From Aequorivita todarodis (GTDB lineage Bacteria > Bacteroidota > Bacteroidia > Flavobacteriales > Flavobacteriaceae): a stretch of 64,000 nucleotides of DNA. The notes under the pieces are model-generated. The model was not told where the DNA came from. It saw only the letters and a program-made list of their open reading frames with translations, and did no database searches. The stretch lies in NCBI RefSeq assembly GCF_028561335.1, contig NZ_JAQQTG010000049.1, forward strand, positions 40,657 through 104,656. Reading direction: 5' to 3'. Shown here one piece after another: positions 16,930 through 25,800 of this stretch (the first letter of the stretch is position 1; each line of letters begins with the position of its first letter). Both the position numbers and the translations under genes were made by a program.

Positions 16930-17558
16930 TGGCAAGAAGAGCAACACCCGAAGTAAACGCAGGGTCGATGGCCGACATCGCTTTCCTCTTGCTTATCTTT
17001 TTCTTGGTAACTACGACCATCGAGAAGGACAAGGGTATCGCGAGACAGTTGCCGCCCAAGGAGCCGCCTACAGACGAACAAGTAAAAATCAAGGAAAAAA
17101 ACCTCTTTATCGTTAATGTTAACAGAAGCGATCAATTGCTTGTAGAGGAAAAACTGATGGAGCTTAAAGATCTGCGCCAAGCAGCAATTGCTTTTCTGGA
17201 TAACGGGGGAGCACCGGCCGGAACTGCAGAGTATTGCGATTATTGCAAGGGTAAAAGAGATCCAGAATCTTCCGATAATCCCGATAAAGCGGTTATTTCC
17301 GTTCAGAATGATAGGCTTACTTCCTATAAAATGTACATCGCCGTACAGAATGAATTGGTGGCGGCATACAATTTTTTAAGAGATCGGGAATCGCAAAGAC
17401 TTTATGGTTGGAAATTTACCGAAAAGACCAAAGACCTTGATGAAGGAAAGATAAAAGGCGAAGCAGCAAAAGAAGCATTACAGGAAAAACTGGAAACCAT
17501 TCAAAAGTTATTTCCTCAAAAACTTTCCGAAGCAGAACCTAAAAAATCCGGACAATAA
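16929..17558 (+). CDS. ExbD/TolR family biopolymer transporter (long form)
   Basis: Single-pass periplasmic partner of the ExbB channel. Residues about 14-35 form the membrane helix with the conserved proton-binding Asp in the pattern VNAGSMADIAFLLLIFFLV. The periplasmic domain is longer than in typical ExbD (209 residues against about 140) and includes a loop with two close cysteines, EYCDYCKGK (near residue 100), that could form a disulphide. It is the first of two exbD genes in the operon, suggesting a heteromeric ExbD pair. Confidence 0.92.
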   Translation: MARRATPEVNAGSMADIAFLLLIFFLVTTTIEKDKGIARQLPPKEPPTDEQVKIKEKNLFIVNVNRSDQLLVEEKLMELKDLRQAAIAFLDNGGAPAGTAEYCDYCKGKRDPESSDNPDKAVISVQNDRLTSYKMYIAVQNELVAAYNFLRDRESQRLYGWKFTEKTKDLDEGKIKGEAAKEALQEKLETIQKLFPQKLSEAEPKKSGQ

Positions 17559-17568
17559 TATTTAGAAT

Positions 17569-18042
17569 ATGTCAAAATTTAAAAAGAAAAAAGACGGCGG
17601 ATTGCCAGCCATTTCTACAGCATCCCTTCCGGATATTGTATTTATGCTCCTGTTCTTCTTTATGGTTGTAACAGTACTGCGCGATGACAATCTGCTTGTT
17701 CAAAACAAATTGCCGAAGGCCGATCAAGTTGAGAAACTAAAGAAAGACCGATCTGTATATATTTACGCAGGAAAGCCAAGTTCCAGATATCAGGACAAAT
17801 ACGGCACCGAGCCTAAAATACAAATAGGCGATAAGTACACCGATCTTTCCAATATTAAGTTTGCATTGACCGAAGCCCGTCAAAAACTACTTCCTGAACT
17901 TCAGGACAAAGTGATGGTGGCCCTCAAGGTTGATGAAAAGACAAATACTGGAATGGTTACCGACATTAAACAGGAATTGCGCGATCTGAACATGTTAAAG
18001 ATCATCTACATTACCACTCCTGGAAATGAAATAACGCAATAG
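17569..18042 (+). CDS. ExbD/TolR family biopolymer transporter (short form)
   Basis: Second ExbD-type subunit, 157 residues. A basic cytoplasmic N-terminus (MSKFKKKKDGG) leads into the membrane helix with the critical Asp (STASLPDIVFMLLFFFMVV, about 17-38) and a C-terminal periplasmic domain. It starts 10 bp after the long exbD gene and is the last gene of the operon before a strong terminator. Confidence 0.93.
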   Translation: MSKFKKKKDGGLPAISTASLPDIVFMLLFFFMVVTVLRDDNLLVQNKLPKADQVEKLKKDRSVYIYAGKPSSRYQDKYGTEPKIQIGDKYTDLSNIKFALTEARQKLLPELQDKVMVALKVDEKTNTGMVTDIKQELRDLNMLKIIYITTPGNEITQ

Positions 18043-18063
18043 CGCTATTAAACGCTGTTTTGA

Positions 18064-18106
18064 AAACGCCTTGTCCTGAGGTTTTTGGGATCAAGGCGTT
18101 TTTTTG
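18064..18106 (+). terminator. Terminator of the ExbB/ExbD operon
   Basis: Ten-bp stem AAACGCCTTG (18064-18073) / CAAGGCGTTT (18092-18101), loop of 18 nt, then a T-run. Confidence 0.9.
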
Positions 18107-18131
18107 TCTCTTTTATTCTGAAAAATACATT

Positions 18132-18139
18132 TATCTTTA
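18132..18139 (+). promoter_or_regulatory. -7 element upstream of the porin-family gene
   Basis: TATCTTTA lies 5 bp before the ATG at 18145, again predicting a very short or absent leader. Confidence 0.45.
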
Positions 18140-18144
18140 TGGGT

Positions 18145-18849
18145 ATGCAAAAGGTATTTAGAAGCTGCTTCACATTTTTTATGGGATTTGTTTCCCTTGC
18201 AGCCTTGGCGCAGGATAGCATTCGCCATGCTTCAGTCGATTCACTTTATAGAGAGGATCAATTTTATATCGGTCTAACGTATAACGCCCCTTTAAATATG
18301 CCTTTTGGGGTGAATACCCGGGGTCTTTCAGGCGGTGTTCAATTTGGATTTGTTAGGGATATGCCTATTAACAAACAACGAAATATTGCGGTTGCCATAG
18401 GCGCCGGAATCGCAATCGACCAATTTGGGGAGAACCTTTTTATAGGAGAAACTTCAAATGAAGAAACAATTTTCAGGGTTCTGGACGGGAATGTAGATTT
18501 TACCCGGAACCGATTCAATATGGCTATCATTGAAGCTCCCCTGGAGTTTAGATGGCGAACCTCAACACCTTCAACCTATAAGTTTTGGAGAGTCTATGCC
18601 GGGTTTAGGGTAGGATATGCATATTGGTACAAAGCAACTTTCAAACAACCGGGAAACAATATAAACCAAACAAAAATCCCAGAGTTTGACCCGCTTCGAC
18701 TGTCTGCCACCCTCAGTTTTGGGTACAGCACCTTCAACTTATTTGCTTCCTATAGTATTAATCCCTTCTTTAAAGATGCAAAGACTATTGAGGGAGAAAC
18801 GGTTGATTTTAGGACGCTCAAGCTTGGGTTAATGTTTTATATTCTATAG
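18145..18849 (+). CDS. Porin family / outer membrane beta-barrel protein
   Basis: About 234 residues with a signal peptide (MQKVFRSCFTFFMGFVSLAALAQ), then a barrel of alternating strands (FYIGLTYNAPLN, GGVQFGFVRD, IEAPLEFRWR, LSATLSFGYSTFNLFASYSI) ending in LKLGLMFYIL. The pattern fits PorT-like or outer-membrane-protein-beta-barrel domains. A longer frame to 18085 would run through the upstream terminator, so I chose ATG 18145 (18139 is an alternative). It ends overlapping the convergent PAP2-like gene by 6 bp. Function unknown. Confidence 0.8.
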   Translation: MQKVFRSCFTFFMGFVSLAALAQDSIRHASVDSLYREDQFYIGLTYNAPLNMPFGVNTRGLSGGVQFGFVRDMPINKQRNIAVAIGAGIAIDQFGENLFIGETSNEETIFRVLDGNVDFTRNRFNMAIIEAPLEFRWRTSTPSTYKFWRVYAGFRVGYAYWYKATFKQPGNNINQTKIPEFDPLRLSATLSFGYSTFNLFASYSINPFFKDAKTIEGETVDFRTLKLGLMFYIL

Positions 18850-19452
18850 CCAAAGATTGAAAAGAATCAATTGCGGCAGTGCTCCCAAAAACAATCCCAC
18901 GCCTAGTTCGGGGTACGTGTGCGAATCGTTGTTAAGCCTGGAAGAAGCAACCCAGCCATTTACAAAAAGGAAGAAACTGATAGTAACAAGCAGGTTAATC
19001 TTGAAATGTGCGCTCAGCCCCACCAGAAACATCAAAATACCCGCAACGCCCATTTGGTGAAGGCTGACTTTCAATTTAAAAAAAACCATTACCAGCGCGC
19101 TGAAGGCCGAAAAAAGAATTCCCACAAAAAAATAATACAGTTCAGGGTCTTCGTAAGGATCAAAAACCATTTTAATGATAAGCAACAACAGAATGCACTG
19201 TATCATCAATGGAAATTTACGTTCCTTGACTTCTTTTAAATAGATGGTTTCCACAACCCGTAAATTTTTCAAAAGAAAGAATATTACAATGGGAATTAGG
19301 ATGGTAATAATAGCAATTGCAAAAAGTTCTACCCGGACCAATTGAGGGTCTATATATCTGGGCGTAACACTGTAATAGAGAATGGTGCCCAAAATAGGCA
19401 TCAACAAAGGGTGAAATAGATAGGAGGCGGCTTTTAGAAATAAATTCATCAA
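18844..19452 (-). CDS. PAP2-superfamily-like membrane protein
   Basis: A 202-residue protein with six predicted membrane helices. The C-terminal segment SSRLNNDSHTYPELGVGLFLG resembles the last PAP2 phosphatase motif (SR-x5-H), and LHQMG sits where the PSGH motif is expected, but the first motif (KxxxxxxRP) is not recognisable. It may be a divergent or inactive member. Its start overlaps the rpoN stop by 4 bp, so it is in an operon with rpoN; why a membrane phosphatase-like protein accompanies sigma-54 is unclear, though this neighbour arrangement looks deliberate. Confidence 0.6.
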   Translation of the reverse strand: MMNLFLKAASYLFHPLLMPILGTILYYSVTPRYIDPQLVRVELFAIAIITILIPIVIFFLLKNLRVVETIYLKEVKERKFPLMIQCILLLLIIKMVFDPYEDPELYYFFVGILFSAFSALVMVFFKLKVSLHQMGVAGILMFLVGLSAHFKINLLVTISFFLFVNGWVASSRLNNDSHTYPELGVGLFLGALPQLILFNLWL

Positions 19453-20912
19453 ATTTCTTTTCTGAGTCTTGCCACTGGCAAATCCAATTGTTCCCGGTAT
19501 TTGGCAATGGTCCTGCGGGCAATGGGATAGCCCTTTTCCAATAAAATTTTAGCGAGTTTATCGTCAGTAAGCGGTTTCCGTTTGTTTTCTTCGGAAATGG
19601 TAATTTCAAGAATTTTCTTGATTTCCTTGGTAGAAACATCTTCGCCCTGATCGTTTTTCATCGATTCGCTGAAAAATTCCTTTATCAACTTTGTTCCGTA
19701 AGGCGTGTCAACGTATTTACTGTTTGCAACACGCGAAACCGTGGAAACGTCCATATTTATTTTGTCGGCTATATCTTTCAAGATCATCGGTTTCAATTTC
19801 CGCTCATCCCCGGTCAAAAAATACTCTTCCTGATGGTGCATAATGGCGTTCATGGTAACGAAAAGCGTTTGCTGTCGCTGTTTTATGGCATCAATAAACC
19901 ATTTTGCGGCATCGAGCTTTTGTTTGATGAACATCACAGCATCTTTCTGCGCTTTCGATTTGTCTTTGGATTCCTTATACCCCTTCAGCATGTTGGTGTA
20001 ATCGTGGCTCACGTGAAGCTCGGGAGCGTTTCTGCCGTTCAGGGTTAAATCCAATTCGCCATCCACAATTTTTATCGCGAAATCGGGTACCACGTGCTCC
20101 ACGATCCTATTGTTTCCGGAATAGGTGCCGCCCGGTTTTGGGTTCAGACCTTCAATTTCGTGAATGGCATCGCGAAGCTGATCTTCGGTAATATCAAATT
20201 TCTGAATGAGTTTTTTATAATGCTTTTTGCTGAAATGATCGAAGGAATCATCCAATATGTCAATAGCCAACGCAACGGAAGGCGTTTGTTCCCTTCGTTC
20301 CAATTGAAGCAATAAACATTCCTGAAGATCGCGGGCCGCAACGCCGGCGGGATCCAGCTCCTGAACCACTTTTAATACTTTTTCTACTTTGTCCTCGGTG
20401 GTGTAAACATTCTGGGTAAAGGCCAAATCATCAACAATATCCTGGATTTCACGGCGTATGTAACCGCTTTCGTCCACGCTGCCCACCAAAAACTCCGCTA
20501 TTTCTTTTTCCTCTTCGTCAAGGCGATAGGTACTCAATTGCTGCATTAAATGCTGGGTAAAGGAAGTACCCGCCGCATAGGGCATTTGGCGTTCCTCGTC
20601 ATCTGCGCTGTAATTGTTTGCGGAAAGCTTGTAGCTCGGCACTTCGTCATCGCTCAAGTAATCATCAACGTTTATATCCGTTTCAATTACTTCGTTGCCT
20701 TCGTCGTAGCTATCGTCAAATTCATCATTGCTAAATTCATCATCAAAGTTTTCACTTTCCTCTTTTCCGCCTTCCAAAGCGGGATTTTCTTCCAATTCCT
20801 GCGCAATCCGCTGCTCAAAAGCCTGCGTGGGCAGTTGTATCATCTTCATCAACTGGATCTGCTGAGGCGATAATTTCTGGGAAAGTTTAAGATTTAATTG
20901 CTGCTTTAACAT
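19449..20912 (-). CDS. rpoN: RNA polymerase sigma-54 factor
   Basis: Alternative sigma factor requiring AAA+ activators. The 487-residue protein has the Gln/Leu-rich region I (MLKQQLNLKLSQKLSPQQIQL...), an acidic Asp/Glu-rich region II (about 50-90) that is unusually acidic, the core-binding domain, the HTH (MDVSTVSRVANSKYVDTPYG) and the RpoN box ARRTIAKYREQL near the C-terminus (one conservative change from ARRTVAKYREQL). A -7 box TAACTTTA lies at 20939-20932. No bacterial enhancer-binding protein is encoded in this window. Confidence 0.97.
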   Translation of the reverse strand: MLKQQLNLKLSQKLSPQQIQLMKMIQLPTQAFEQRIAQELEENPALEGGKEESENFDDEFSNDEFDDSYDEGNEVIETDINVDDYLSDDEVPSYKLSANNYSADDEERQMPYAAGTSFTQHLMQQLSTYRLDEEEKEIAEFLVGSVDESGYIRREIQDIVDDLAFTQNVYTTEDKVEKVLKVVQELDPAGVAARDLQECLLLQLERREQTPSVALAIDILDDSFDHFSKKHYKKLIQKFDITEDQLRDAIHEIEGLNPKPGGTYSGNNRIVEHVVPDFAIKIVDGELDLTLNGRNAPELHVSHDYTNMLKGYKESKDKSKAQKDAVMFIKQKLDAAKWFIDAIKQRQQTLFVTMNAIMHHQEEYFLTGDERKLKPMILKDIADKINMDVSTVSRVANSKYVDTPYGTKLIKEFFSESMKNDQGEDVSTKEIKKILEITISEENKRKPLTDDKLAKILLEKGYPIARRTIAKYREQLDLPVARLRKEI

Positions 20913-20931
20913 AGGTCTAATTACTACTTCA

Positions 20932-20939
20932 TAAAGTTA
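20932..20939 (-). promoter_or_regulatory. -7 element of rpoN
   Basis: TAACTTTA on the minus strand, 19 bp before the ATG at 20912. A C-rich repeat (20947-20970) sits exactly where the -33 region would be. Confidence 0.4.
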
Positions 20940-20946
20940 GGTAAAA

Positions 20947-20970
20947 GCCCCCTAACCCCCAAAGGGGAAA
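20947..20970. repeat. C/G-rich repeat (GCCCCCTAACCCCC family)
   Basis: GCCCCCTAACCCCC followed by AAAGGGGAAA. The same element is at 37946-37971 and 52917-52943, and related copies occur within polA and the GH92 gene. Confidence 0.75.
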
Positions 20971-21009
20971 CCAGACTAAATTTATAGTGCATATTTCTTT
21001 CCCTTGGCT

Positions 21010-22452
21010 TTAAAACTCTGCGTTACCCGGAGTACGTGGGTAAGGAATTACATCGCGAATGTTGCCCATTCCCGTCGTGAACTGTACCAAACGCTCAAAA
21101 CCGAGCCCAAAACCACTGTGGACCGCGGTTCCAAATTTACGCAGGTCTAAATACCAATACAGTTCCTCGGTGCTAATGTCCATCGCTTCCATTTTTTGTT
21201 TTAGCACGTCATAACGCTCCTCACGCTGTGAGCCGCCAACGATTTCACCGATACCGGGAAATAGTACGTCCATGGCGCGAACGGTCTTGCCATCGTCATT
21301 CAAGCGCATATAGAAGGCCTTGATCTTTGCGGGATAATCGAAAAGGATAACGGGGCTTTTAAAGTGCTTTTCAACCAAGAAACGCTCGTGCTCGCTCTGT
21401 AGGTCGGCGCCCCATTCCTCGATTATATATTTGAATTTTTTCTTCTGGTTTGGTTTCGAACGCTTCAAAATATCAATCGCTTCGGTGTAGCTTACCCTTT
21501 TGAAATTATTCTCCAAAATAAAACGAAGCTTTTCCCGTAGTTTCATTTCGCTGCGTTCGTCCTGCGGTTTGTTCTTCTCCTCTTCCAGCAAACGGTTTTC
21601 AAGGAATTCAAGATCGTCGGCACAGTTTTCCAACGCATAATTGATTACATACTTGATGAAATCTTCCGCCAAATCCATGTTCGCGTCCAAATCATTGAAA
21701 GCAACTTCTGGCTCGATCATCCAGAATTCGGCCAAGTGGCGACTGGTGTTTGAGTTTTCAGCCCTAAAAGTAGGGCCGAAGGTATAAACCTTTCCGAGCG
21801 CCATTGCATAGGTTTCGGCTTCCAATTGCCCGCTAACGGTAAGATTGGTTTCCTTTTCAAAGAAATCTTCCTTAAAATCTACGTTGCCGTTTTCATCGAG
21901 CGGTGGATTTTTGGCGTCCAAATTTGTAACGCGGAACATTTCGCCTGCGCCTTCGGCATCGCTTCCGGTGATGATGGGTGCGTGCATATAATTGAACCCG
22001 TTTTGCTGGAAATATTCGTGCACTGCAAAAGCAAGCTTTGAACGTGTACGCATCACCGCGCCAAAAGTATTGGTACGGACCCGCAAATGTGCCTGCTCGC
22101 GCAAGGTTTCAAGGGAGTGTCTTTTCGGTGAAAGAATGGTAAGCTTTACGTCTTCAGGGTTTGCTTCGCCCAAAATGGTCAATTTTGTCACTTGTATTTC
22201 CACGGTTTGGCCTTGGCCTTGGCTTTCCACAAGTGTGCCCTTAACTTCTATGGCCGCGCCAACGGTTACTTTTTTAAGGAGTTCTTCTTCAAAATTTTCA
22301 AAATCCACTACACATTGCAGGGTTTTGATTGTTGATCCGTCATTTAACGCGATGAACCTGTTGCTTCTAAAAGCGCGCACCCAACCACGAATTATTACTT
22401 CCACGTGGGTTTTTTCGCTTTTCAACAGTTCGACTATTGTTTTGTCTTGCAT
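21010..22452 (-). CDS. asnS: Asparagine--tRNA ligase
   Basis: Class IIb aminoacyl-tRNA synthetase, 480 residues. The N-terminal OB-fold anticodon-binding domain (about 15-105, VIIRGWVRAFRSNRFIALNDG) is followed by the catalytic core with motif 2 (FRAENSNTSRHLAEFWMIEPE region, near 240) and motif 3 (GFGLGFERLVQF, near 456). The C-terminal end RDVIPYPRTPGNAEF is typical of AsnRS rather than AspRS. A perfect -7 box TATATTTG lies upstream at 22479-22472. Confidence 0.97.
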   Translation of the reverse strand: MQDKTIVELLKSEKTHVEVIIRGWVRAFRSNRFIALNDGSTIKTLQCVVDFENFEEELLKKVTVGAAIEVKGTLVESQGQGQTVEIQVTKLTILGEANPEDVKLTILSPKRHSLETLREQAHLRVRTNTFGAVMRTRSKLAFAVHEYFQQNGFNYMHAPIITGSDAEGAGEMFRVTNLDAKNPPLDENGNVDFKEDFFEKETNLTVSGQLEAETYAMALGKVYTFGPTFRAENSNTSRHLAEFWMIEPEVAFNDLDANMDLAEDFIKYVINYALENCADDLEFLENRLLEEEKNKPQDERSEMKLREKLRFILENNFKRVSYTEAIDILKRSKPNQKKKFKYIIEEWGADLQSEHERFLVEKHFKSPVILFDYPAKIKAFYMRLNDDGKTVRAMDVLFPGIGEIVGGSQREERYDVLKQKMEAMDISTEELYWYLDLRKFGTAVHSGFGLGFERLVQFTTGMGNIRDVIPYPRTPGNAEF

Positions 22453-22471
22453 GGTCGTTTTTTAAGAGGAG

Positions 22472-22497
22472 CAAATATACTTTTAAATAAAATTCAA
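22472..22497 (-). promoter_or_regulatory. asnS promoter
   Basis: TATATTTG (22479-22472) matches TAnnTTTG; TTG at 22497-22495 is at a short 15-bp spacing. Confidence 0.5.
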
Positions 22498-22611
22498 AAA
22501 AAGTAAAAGGGCCAAATTCCAAAATGGGCATATCGCAATTGGAAAACCGATTTCAAAACCCAAAGCAGGGATTTTGGAAAGATTTAACTGAATATTGCCA
22601 TAGAAAATTGA

Positions 22612-24999
22612 TTACTCATTTTCATCGTCATCACTCAAAATCTCAATCGCAGGTTTTTTCATTGTTTCCTTATTTGCGATACTTCTTTCAAGTGAAAGTA
22701 GGAGCGTGGGCAGCAATAGCAGATTGGACAGCATTGCAAAAAGCAAGGTTATCGAGACCAAAGCCCCCAAGGCCACCGTACCTCCAAAACTGGAAATGGT
22801 AAATACTGAAAACCCAAAGAAAAGTACGATGGAAGTGTAAAACATACTAACGGTACTCTCGCGAAGTGCGGCAAAAACCGACTTCTTGATCTTCCAGTTA
22901 TTGGCTATGAGTTCCTGCCTGTATTTTGCAAGGAAGTGAATGGTATCGTCCACCGAGATTCCGAACGCAATGCTGAAGACCAAAATAGTGGATGGTTTTA
23001 TGGGAACGCCTACAAAGCCCATCACTCCGGCGGTTATAATCAGAGGTAGCAAGTTTGGGATAAGTGAAATAATAATCATTTTAAAACTTCGGAACATCCA
23101 CGCCATAAATAGGGCTATTAATAAAATGGCCAAAGAGAGTGATAAAATCAAATTGTTTACCAAGTAGTGTGTCCCTTTCTGAAAAACCAACGCCTTTCCT
23201 GTTACCGAAACATTGTAGCGTTCCGGCGGAAAGACTTTATTGATTTCTTTGTGAAGATCTTCCTCAATCCGGTTAAACCTATCGGGCTTGGTGTCCTTCA
23301 TAAAGGTGGTGATGCGCGCAAATTGCCCCGTACTGTCCACATAGCTGCTCAACAAATTTGTGTTCGTATTGCTGCTTTTGGCGTAACTGAGTATAAAATT
23401 CTTCTCTTGGTTGTTCGGAAGTTGGTAATATTCAGGATTGCCGTTGTAGTATGCCTGTTTGGAATACTTTACCAATTCCACCACCGAAATAGGCTTCGCA
23501 AATTCCGGAATTTCCTTAATATGGTCTTGCAGCTCGTCAATTCGTTTTAAAGTGGAAAGGCTCATCACCCCTTTTTTCTTTTTCGTGTCCACCATTATTT
23601 CCAGCGGCATAATGCCTTCATATTCCTTTTCGAAAAAGCGGATATCGTCAAAAAACCCTGTATTCTTGGGCATATCCTCCAGAAGGCTTCCTGAAACCTT
23701 AATTTGGAAAATGCCCACGATACTTGTGCAAAGTAGCAGTAGTGCCACAATATAGATGGTAATGCGGCGCTCCCGGACCATCCGTTCAATCCAGTGCATA
23801 AACTTGTTTATCCACTTCTTGTTTAAGTGTTTTAGGTGCTTGTCCTTCGGCACCTGCATATAGCTGTAAATAATGGGAATGATCAGCAAGCTCAACAAAA
23901 AGATAGCTACAATATTTATGGAGGCAACGATACCAAATTCACTCAACAGCTCACTCTTTACCAAAATAAAGGTAGCAAAACCCGAAGCGGTCGTCAGGTT
24001 CGTCATTAAGGTCGCGTTCCCTACTTTCGTGATTACGCGCTGCAACGATTTTGCTTGGTTACCGTGCAGTTTTATTTCCTGTTGGTATTTGTTGATGAGA
24101 AAAATACAGTTCGGAATCCCGATGACGATTATCAGAGGCGGAATCAAGGCCGTTAGTACCGTAATTTCATAATGCATCAGCCCCAAGAATCCGAAGGACC
24201 ACATAACCCCGATAATCACGGTACACATAGAAATAAACGTGGCGCGCCAAGAGCGGAAGAAGAAGAAAAAGATGAGCGAGGTAACAAAAAGCGCCGCCCC
24301 AATAAACAATCCAATCTCGTCAATGATACTTTGCGAATTCAGCGTGCGTATGTATGGCATCCCCGAAGTATAAACCTTTACGCCAGTTTCCGCCTCAAAT
24401 TTTTTGATCAGGGGGATCAAATCCTGAATCACAAAATCCTTCCGTTCAGAAGTGTTTACAATATCCTTTTTCATGTAAATCGCCGAGCGGATGCTCTGTT
24501 TGTCCGGGCTGTAAATAAGCCCGTCATAAAAAGGAAGTTTGTTGAAAAGCTCGTCTTTGTATTCCGCAAGATTTGCATCCGTAAAAACCGAATCTTTTAT
24601 AAAGGGCACCAACTCAAAGCCCGTCGTGTCGGTTTTCTTCTCCAGCTTTTTCAGGTTGCCCACGGAAAGTGTAAGTTCCACCTCGCTGAATTTGCCAATG
24701 TCTTTTGAAAGTTGGTTCCAGGCCTTAAATTTTTCAGGTGTAAAGATGGAGGTGTCCTTTACCCCCATAACAATCAGGTTGCCTTCTTCGCCAAAATGCG
24801 AAAGAAATTGATCATACTCAAGATTGATGGGATGATCGTCCGGCAGCAAATTCGCCTCGGTATAGGTAAAGCGCATATTCTTCCATTGCAGCGCCAGCAG
24901 TACCGTAACACTTATGATAACCAATAAAATCCAGGTACGGTTCCGCAAGATAAAGCGGGCCACCCAGCTCCAAAACCCAATGCTGAAAAGTTTGTTCAA
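22612..24999 (-). CDS. MMPL/RND family transporter
   Basis: Integral-membrane exporter of 795 residues with the two-fold MMPL topology. Helix 1 (about 22-40), a large periplasmic domain (about 45-220), five helices (about 225-370, including LTALIPPLIIVIGIPNCIFLINKY), helix 7 (about 405), a second periplasmic domain and five more helices including VFSIAFGISVDDTIHFLAKY. The paired Asp in GISVDD is the likely proton relay. The start codon is TTG (24997-24999), with a -7 box TACCTTTG at 25028-25021. Members export lipids or hydrophobic compounds; substrate here is unknown. The gene stands alone. Confidence 0.92.
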   Translation of the reverse strand: MNKLFSIGFWSWVARFILRNRTWILLVIISVTVLLALQWKNMRFTYTEANLLPDDHPINLEYDQFLSHFGEEGNLIVMGVKDTSIFTPEKFKAWNQLSKDIGKFSEVELTLSVGNLKKLEKKTDTTGFELVPFIKDSVFTDANLAEYKDELFNKLPFYDGLIYSPDKQSIRSAIYMKKDIVNTSERKDFVIQDLIPLIKKFEAETGVKVYTSGMPYIRTLNSQSIIDEIGLFIGAALFVTSLIFFFFFRSWRATFISMCTVIIGVMWSFGFLGLMHYEITVLTALIPPLIIVIGIPNCIFLINKYQQEIKLHGNQAKSLQRVITKVGNATLMTNLTTASGFATFILVKSELLSEFGIVASINIVAIFLLSLLIIPIIYSYMQVPKDKHLKHLNKKWINKFMHWIERMVRERRITIYIVALLLLCTSIVGIFQIKVSGSLLEDMPKNTGFFDDIRFFEKEYEGIMPLEIMVDTKKKKGVMSLSTLKRIDELQDHIKEIPEFAKPISVVELVKYSKQAYYNGNPEYYQLPNNQEKNFILSYAKSSNTNTNLLSSYVDSTGQFARITTFMKDTKPDRFNRIEEDLHKEINKVFPPERYNVSVTGKALVFQKGTHYLVNNLILSLSLAILLIALFMAWMFRSFKMIIISLIPNLLPLIITAGVMGFVGVPIKPSTILVFSIAFGISVDDTIHFLAKYRQELIANNWKIKKSVFAALRESTVSMFYTSIVLFFGFSVFTISSFGGTVALGALVSITLLFAMLSNLLLLPTLLLSLERSIANKETMKKPAIEILSDDDENE

Positions 25000-25020
25000 A
25001 GCAATTTTTTAAAAACTCCA

Positions 25021-25028
25021 CAAAGGTA
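25021..25028 (-). promoter_or_regulatory. -7 element of the MMPL transporter gene
   Basis: TACCTTTG, a perfect TAnnTTTG, 21 bp upstream of the TTG start at 24999. Confidence 0.45.
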
Positions 25029-25185
25029 CGTATTTGCGATAAGTGGAAGAGTTTATTTTTCAGGGTATTTTGGAAAGGGTAAAAGTGTTGCAAAAACATT
25101 TTTGTAGATTTACGGGAATAACTATATAAGCGTGTTGTAAAGCAAAAAAAATGAAACAAATAGGAATCAAAGCAATAACTTAATT

Positions 25186-25611
25186 ATGAAAAAGATAATT
25201 TTTACTTCAATTTTTATAATATTGCTAATTTCGTGTAGCAAAAGCGACAATGACAATGATAATCAAATGCTTATTGATTGTGCTAACTTTAGAATAGCAT
25301 TATTGAATTTTGATTCGGAACAATTGAATATTGAAGTGAATAAATTAACTTCAGATTTGGCTCCAAGTCCAGATATAAATGATAGAATTGGACATTTAAA
25401 GAATCTTGATATATTAATAGAAAGGTTAAATTCTGAATGTACAGATATTATTGCTGCGAAGGAATGTTATGCCTGTATTGAAACTAACCCTGTTCAATCA
25501 GAAATTAAAGTTAAATTAGATTCATTCGGAATCCAAATTGACAGAATAATAGATATCAATACTTCCGAAGCTGACATTCTAAAATCAGTCCGTGTTCATC
25601 CCAAATTATGA
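25186..25611 (+). CDS. Small lipoprotein of unknown function
   Basis: A 141-residue protein with a lipoprotein signal (MKKIIFTSIFIILLISC, Cys17) and an acidic post-cysteine tract SKSDNDNDN that in Bacteroidota often acts as a surface-export signal. The rest is helical with four cysteines, including ECYAC near residue 96. I recognise no family. Base composition is clearly more AT-rich than in the neighbouring asnS and MMPL genes, as in the next gene. Both genes are followed by copies of the same ~55-bp element, suggesting horizontal arrival as a unit. Confidence 0.75.
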   Translation: MKKIIFTSIFIILLISCSKSDNDNDNQMLIDCANFRIALLNFDSEQLNIEVNKLTSDLAPSPDINDRIGHLKNLDILIERLNSECTDIIAAKECYACIETNPVQSEIKVKLDSFGIQIDRIIDINTSEADILKSVRVHPKL

Positions 25612-25670
25612 TTTCGTAAGAATAACGATTTACTACACTGGTAATAGTTGCACAACCTTCGCTAAGTCAT

Positions 25671-25790
25671 GTTTACAACGTGTGCCCGCAAAGTTGCTTA
25701 GAATGTGCAGTTTTGCCAAAGGCAAGGTACGCATTGCAAACGCGCACCAGCCGAAGTGTTGTTTATGAACATGTTGTGATTCATTAAAAG
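25671..25790. repeat. Cassette-associated element, copy A
   Basis: Begins GTTTACAACGTGTGCC and lies 60 bp after the lipoprotein stop. Its first 30 bases match copy B at 26 positions, and both continue to an identical GCAGTTTTG. The far end (AGTGTTGTTTATGAAC, about 25765-25780) partly complements the beginning, so the whole could fold as a long imperfect hairpin. Confidence 0.6.
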
Positions 25791-25800
25791 AAACTAAAAT

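Noticed and set aside
24818..25159. Minus-strand 113-residue frame at the start of the MMPL gene
   Set aside because: It overlaps the real transporter frame in another phase and has no family-like pattern.
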